Positions 6,089 to 6,222 of a DNA stretch of 6,222 nt are shown here, piece by piece. Made by a program: the position numbers and the translations under genes. The notes beneath the pieces are model-generated. The model saw only the letters and a list, made by a program, of their open reading frames with translations. It made no database searches and had not been told where the DNA came from. This stretch comes from Hyphomicrobiaceae bacterium (GTDB lineage Bacteria > Pseudomonadota > Alphaproteobacteria > Rhizobiales > Hyphomicrobiaceae), in contig JAJFHI010000385.1 of the NCBI GenBank assembly GCA_021775715.1, forward strand, positions 1-6,222, written 5' to 3'. The number at the start of each line of letters is the position of its first letter. Position 1 is the first letter of the stretch.

Positions 6089-6222
6089 GTGCGCAAAAAA
6101 GGCGTCGATAGCACATCAGAGAAACAAAACTCTGATGACGGCCTGGGTGAGCATTTTGAAAAATTATTCGCACAAGATTTAAAGGCTAACTTGCGGCATG
6201 ACTTGGTTGCGCCCGCAACAAA
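6089..6222 (+). CDS. N-terminal part of an unidentified protein (runs off the window)
   Basis: A GTG at 6089 has GGAG at 6077-6080, 8 nt upstream, and opens a frame that stays open to the window end (44 codons visible). It begins VRKKGVDSTSEKQNSDDGLG and continues with a likely amphipathic helical stretch (EHFEKLFAQDLKANLRHDL). There is no signal peptide or membrane segment in the visible part, which fits a type I substrate, whose signal is normally C-terminal, but equally fits a cytoplasmic protein. A GTG at 6080 is in the same frame but would overlap the ribosome binding site. The ATG at 6075 is out of frame and stops after 35 codons. The gene is divergent from the secretion operon across a shared control region. 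I do not recognise the family; a secreted substrate or regulator is inference from position. Confidence 0.6.
   Translation, partial: MRKKGVDSTSEKQNSDDGLGEHFEKLFAQDLKANLRHDLVAPAT

Noticed and set aside
1..6222. CRISPR array, tRNA, rRNA or toxin-antitoxin genes
   Set aside because: No regularly spaced repeats, no tRNA-like or rRNA sequence and no paired small genes were seen on either strand.

Overview
The window carries most of a type I (ABC/HlyD) protein secretion locus from a Gram-negative bacterium, probably a proteobacterium and possibly a rhizobial-type alphaproteobacterium. The HlyD adaptor implies an inner-membrane/outer-membrane envelope. The genus guess rests only on overall protein style and the neighbouring IS3-type remnant, and is weak.

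Layout on the minus strand, in transcription order: an ABC transporter half of 604 aa (3947-5761), a second and longer ABC transporter half of 747 aa with an N-terminal C39-like domain (1686-3929), and a HlyD-family periplasmic adaptor of about 455 aa (279-1646). The gaps are 17 and 39 nt, so this is almost certainly one operon. No TolC-like outer-membrane channel is encoded in the window. To the left of the operon, 18 nt past the adaptor stop, lies the decayed 3' end of an IS3-family transposase (about 120-260, minus) with a probable element end near 82. A 13-codon open frame with a strong ribosome binding site (29-70, plus) sits outside it.

To the right, a 327-nt intergenic region with a strongly AT-rich core and several inverted and direct repeats separates the operon from a divergently transcribed gene that starts at 6089 and runs off the window. 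Its first 44 codons are hydrophilic and not recognised. By position it is a candidate secreted substrate or regulator of the system.

How the genes fit together: an inner-membrane ABC exporter energises transport, HlyD bridges the periplasm, and an outer-membrane channel encoded elsewhere completes the conduit. The unusual point is the presence of two non-identical exporter subunits. The 747-aa subunit keeps good Walker A, Walker B, Q-loop and H-loop residues but has a poor signature motif. The 604-aa subunit has lost the Q-loop Gln, the H-loop His and the signature Ser, while keeping the Walker A Lys and Walker B Glu. If they form a heterodimer, both composite ATP sites carry at least one departure from consensus. 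This asymmetric twin-ABC type I system is the most interesting content of the window.
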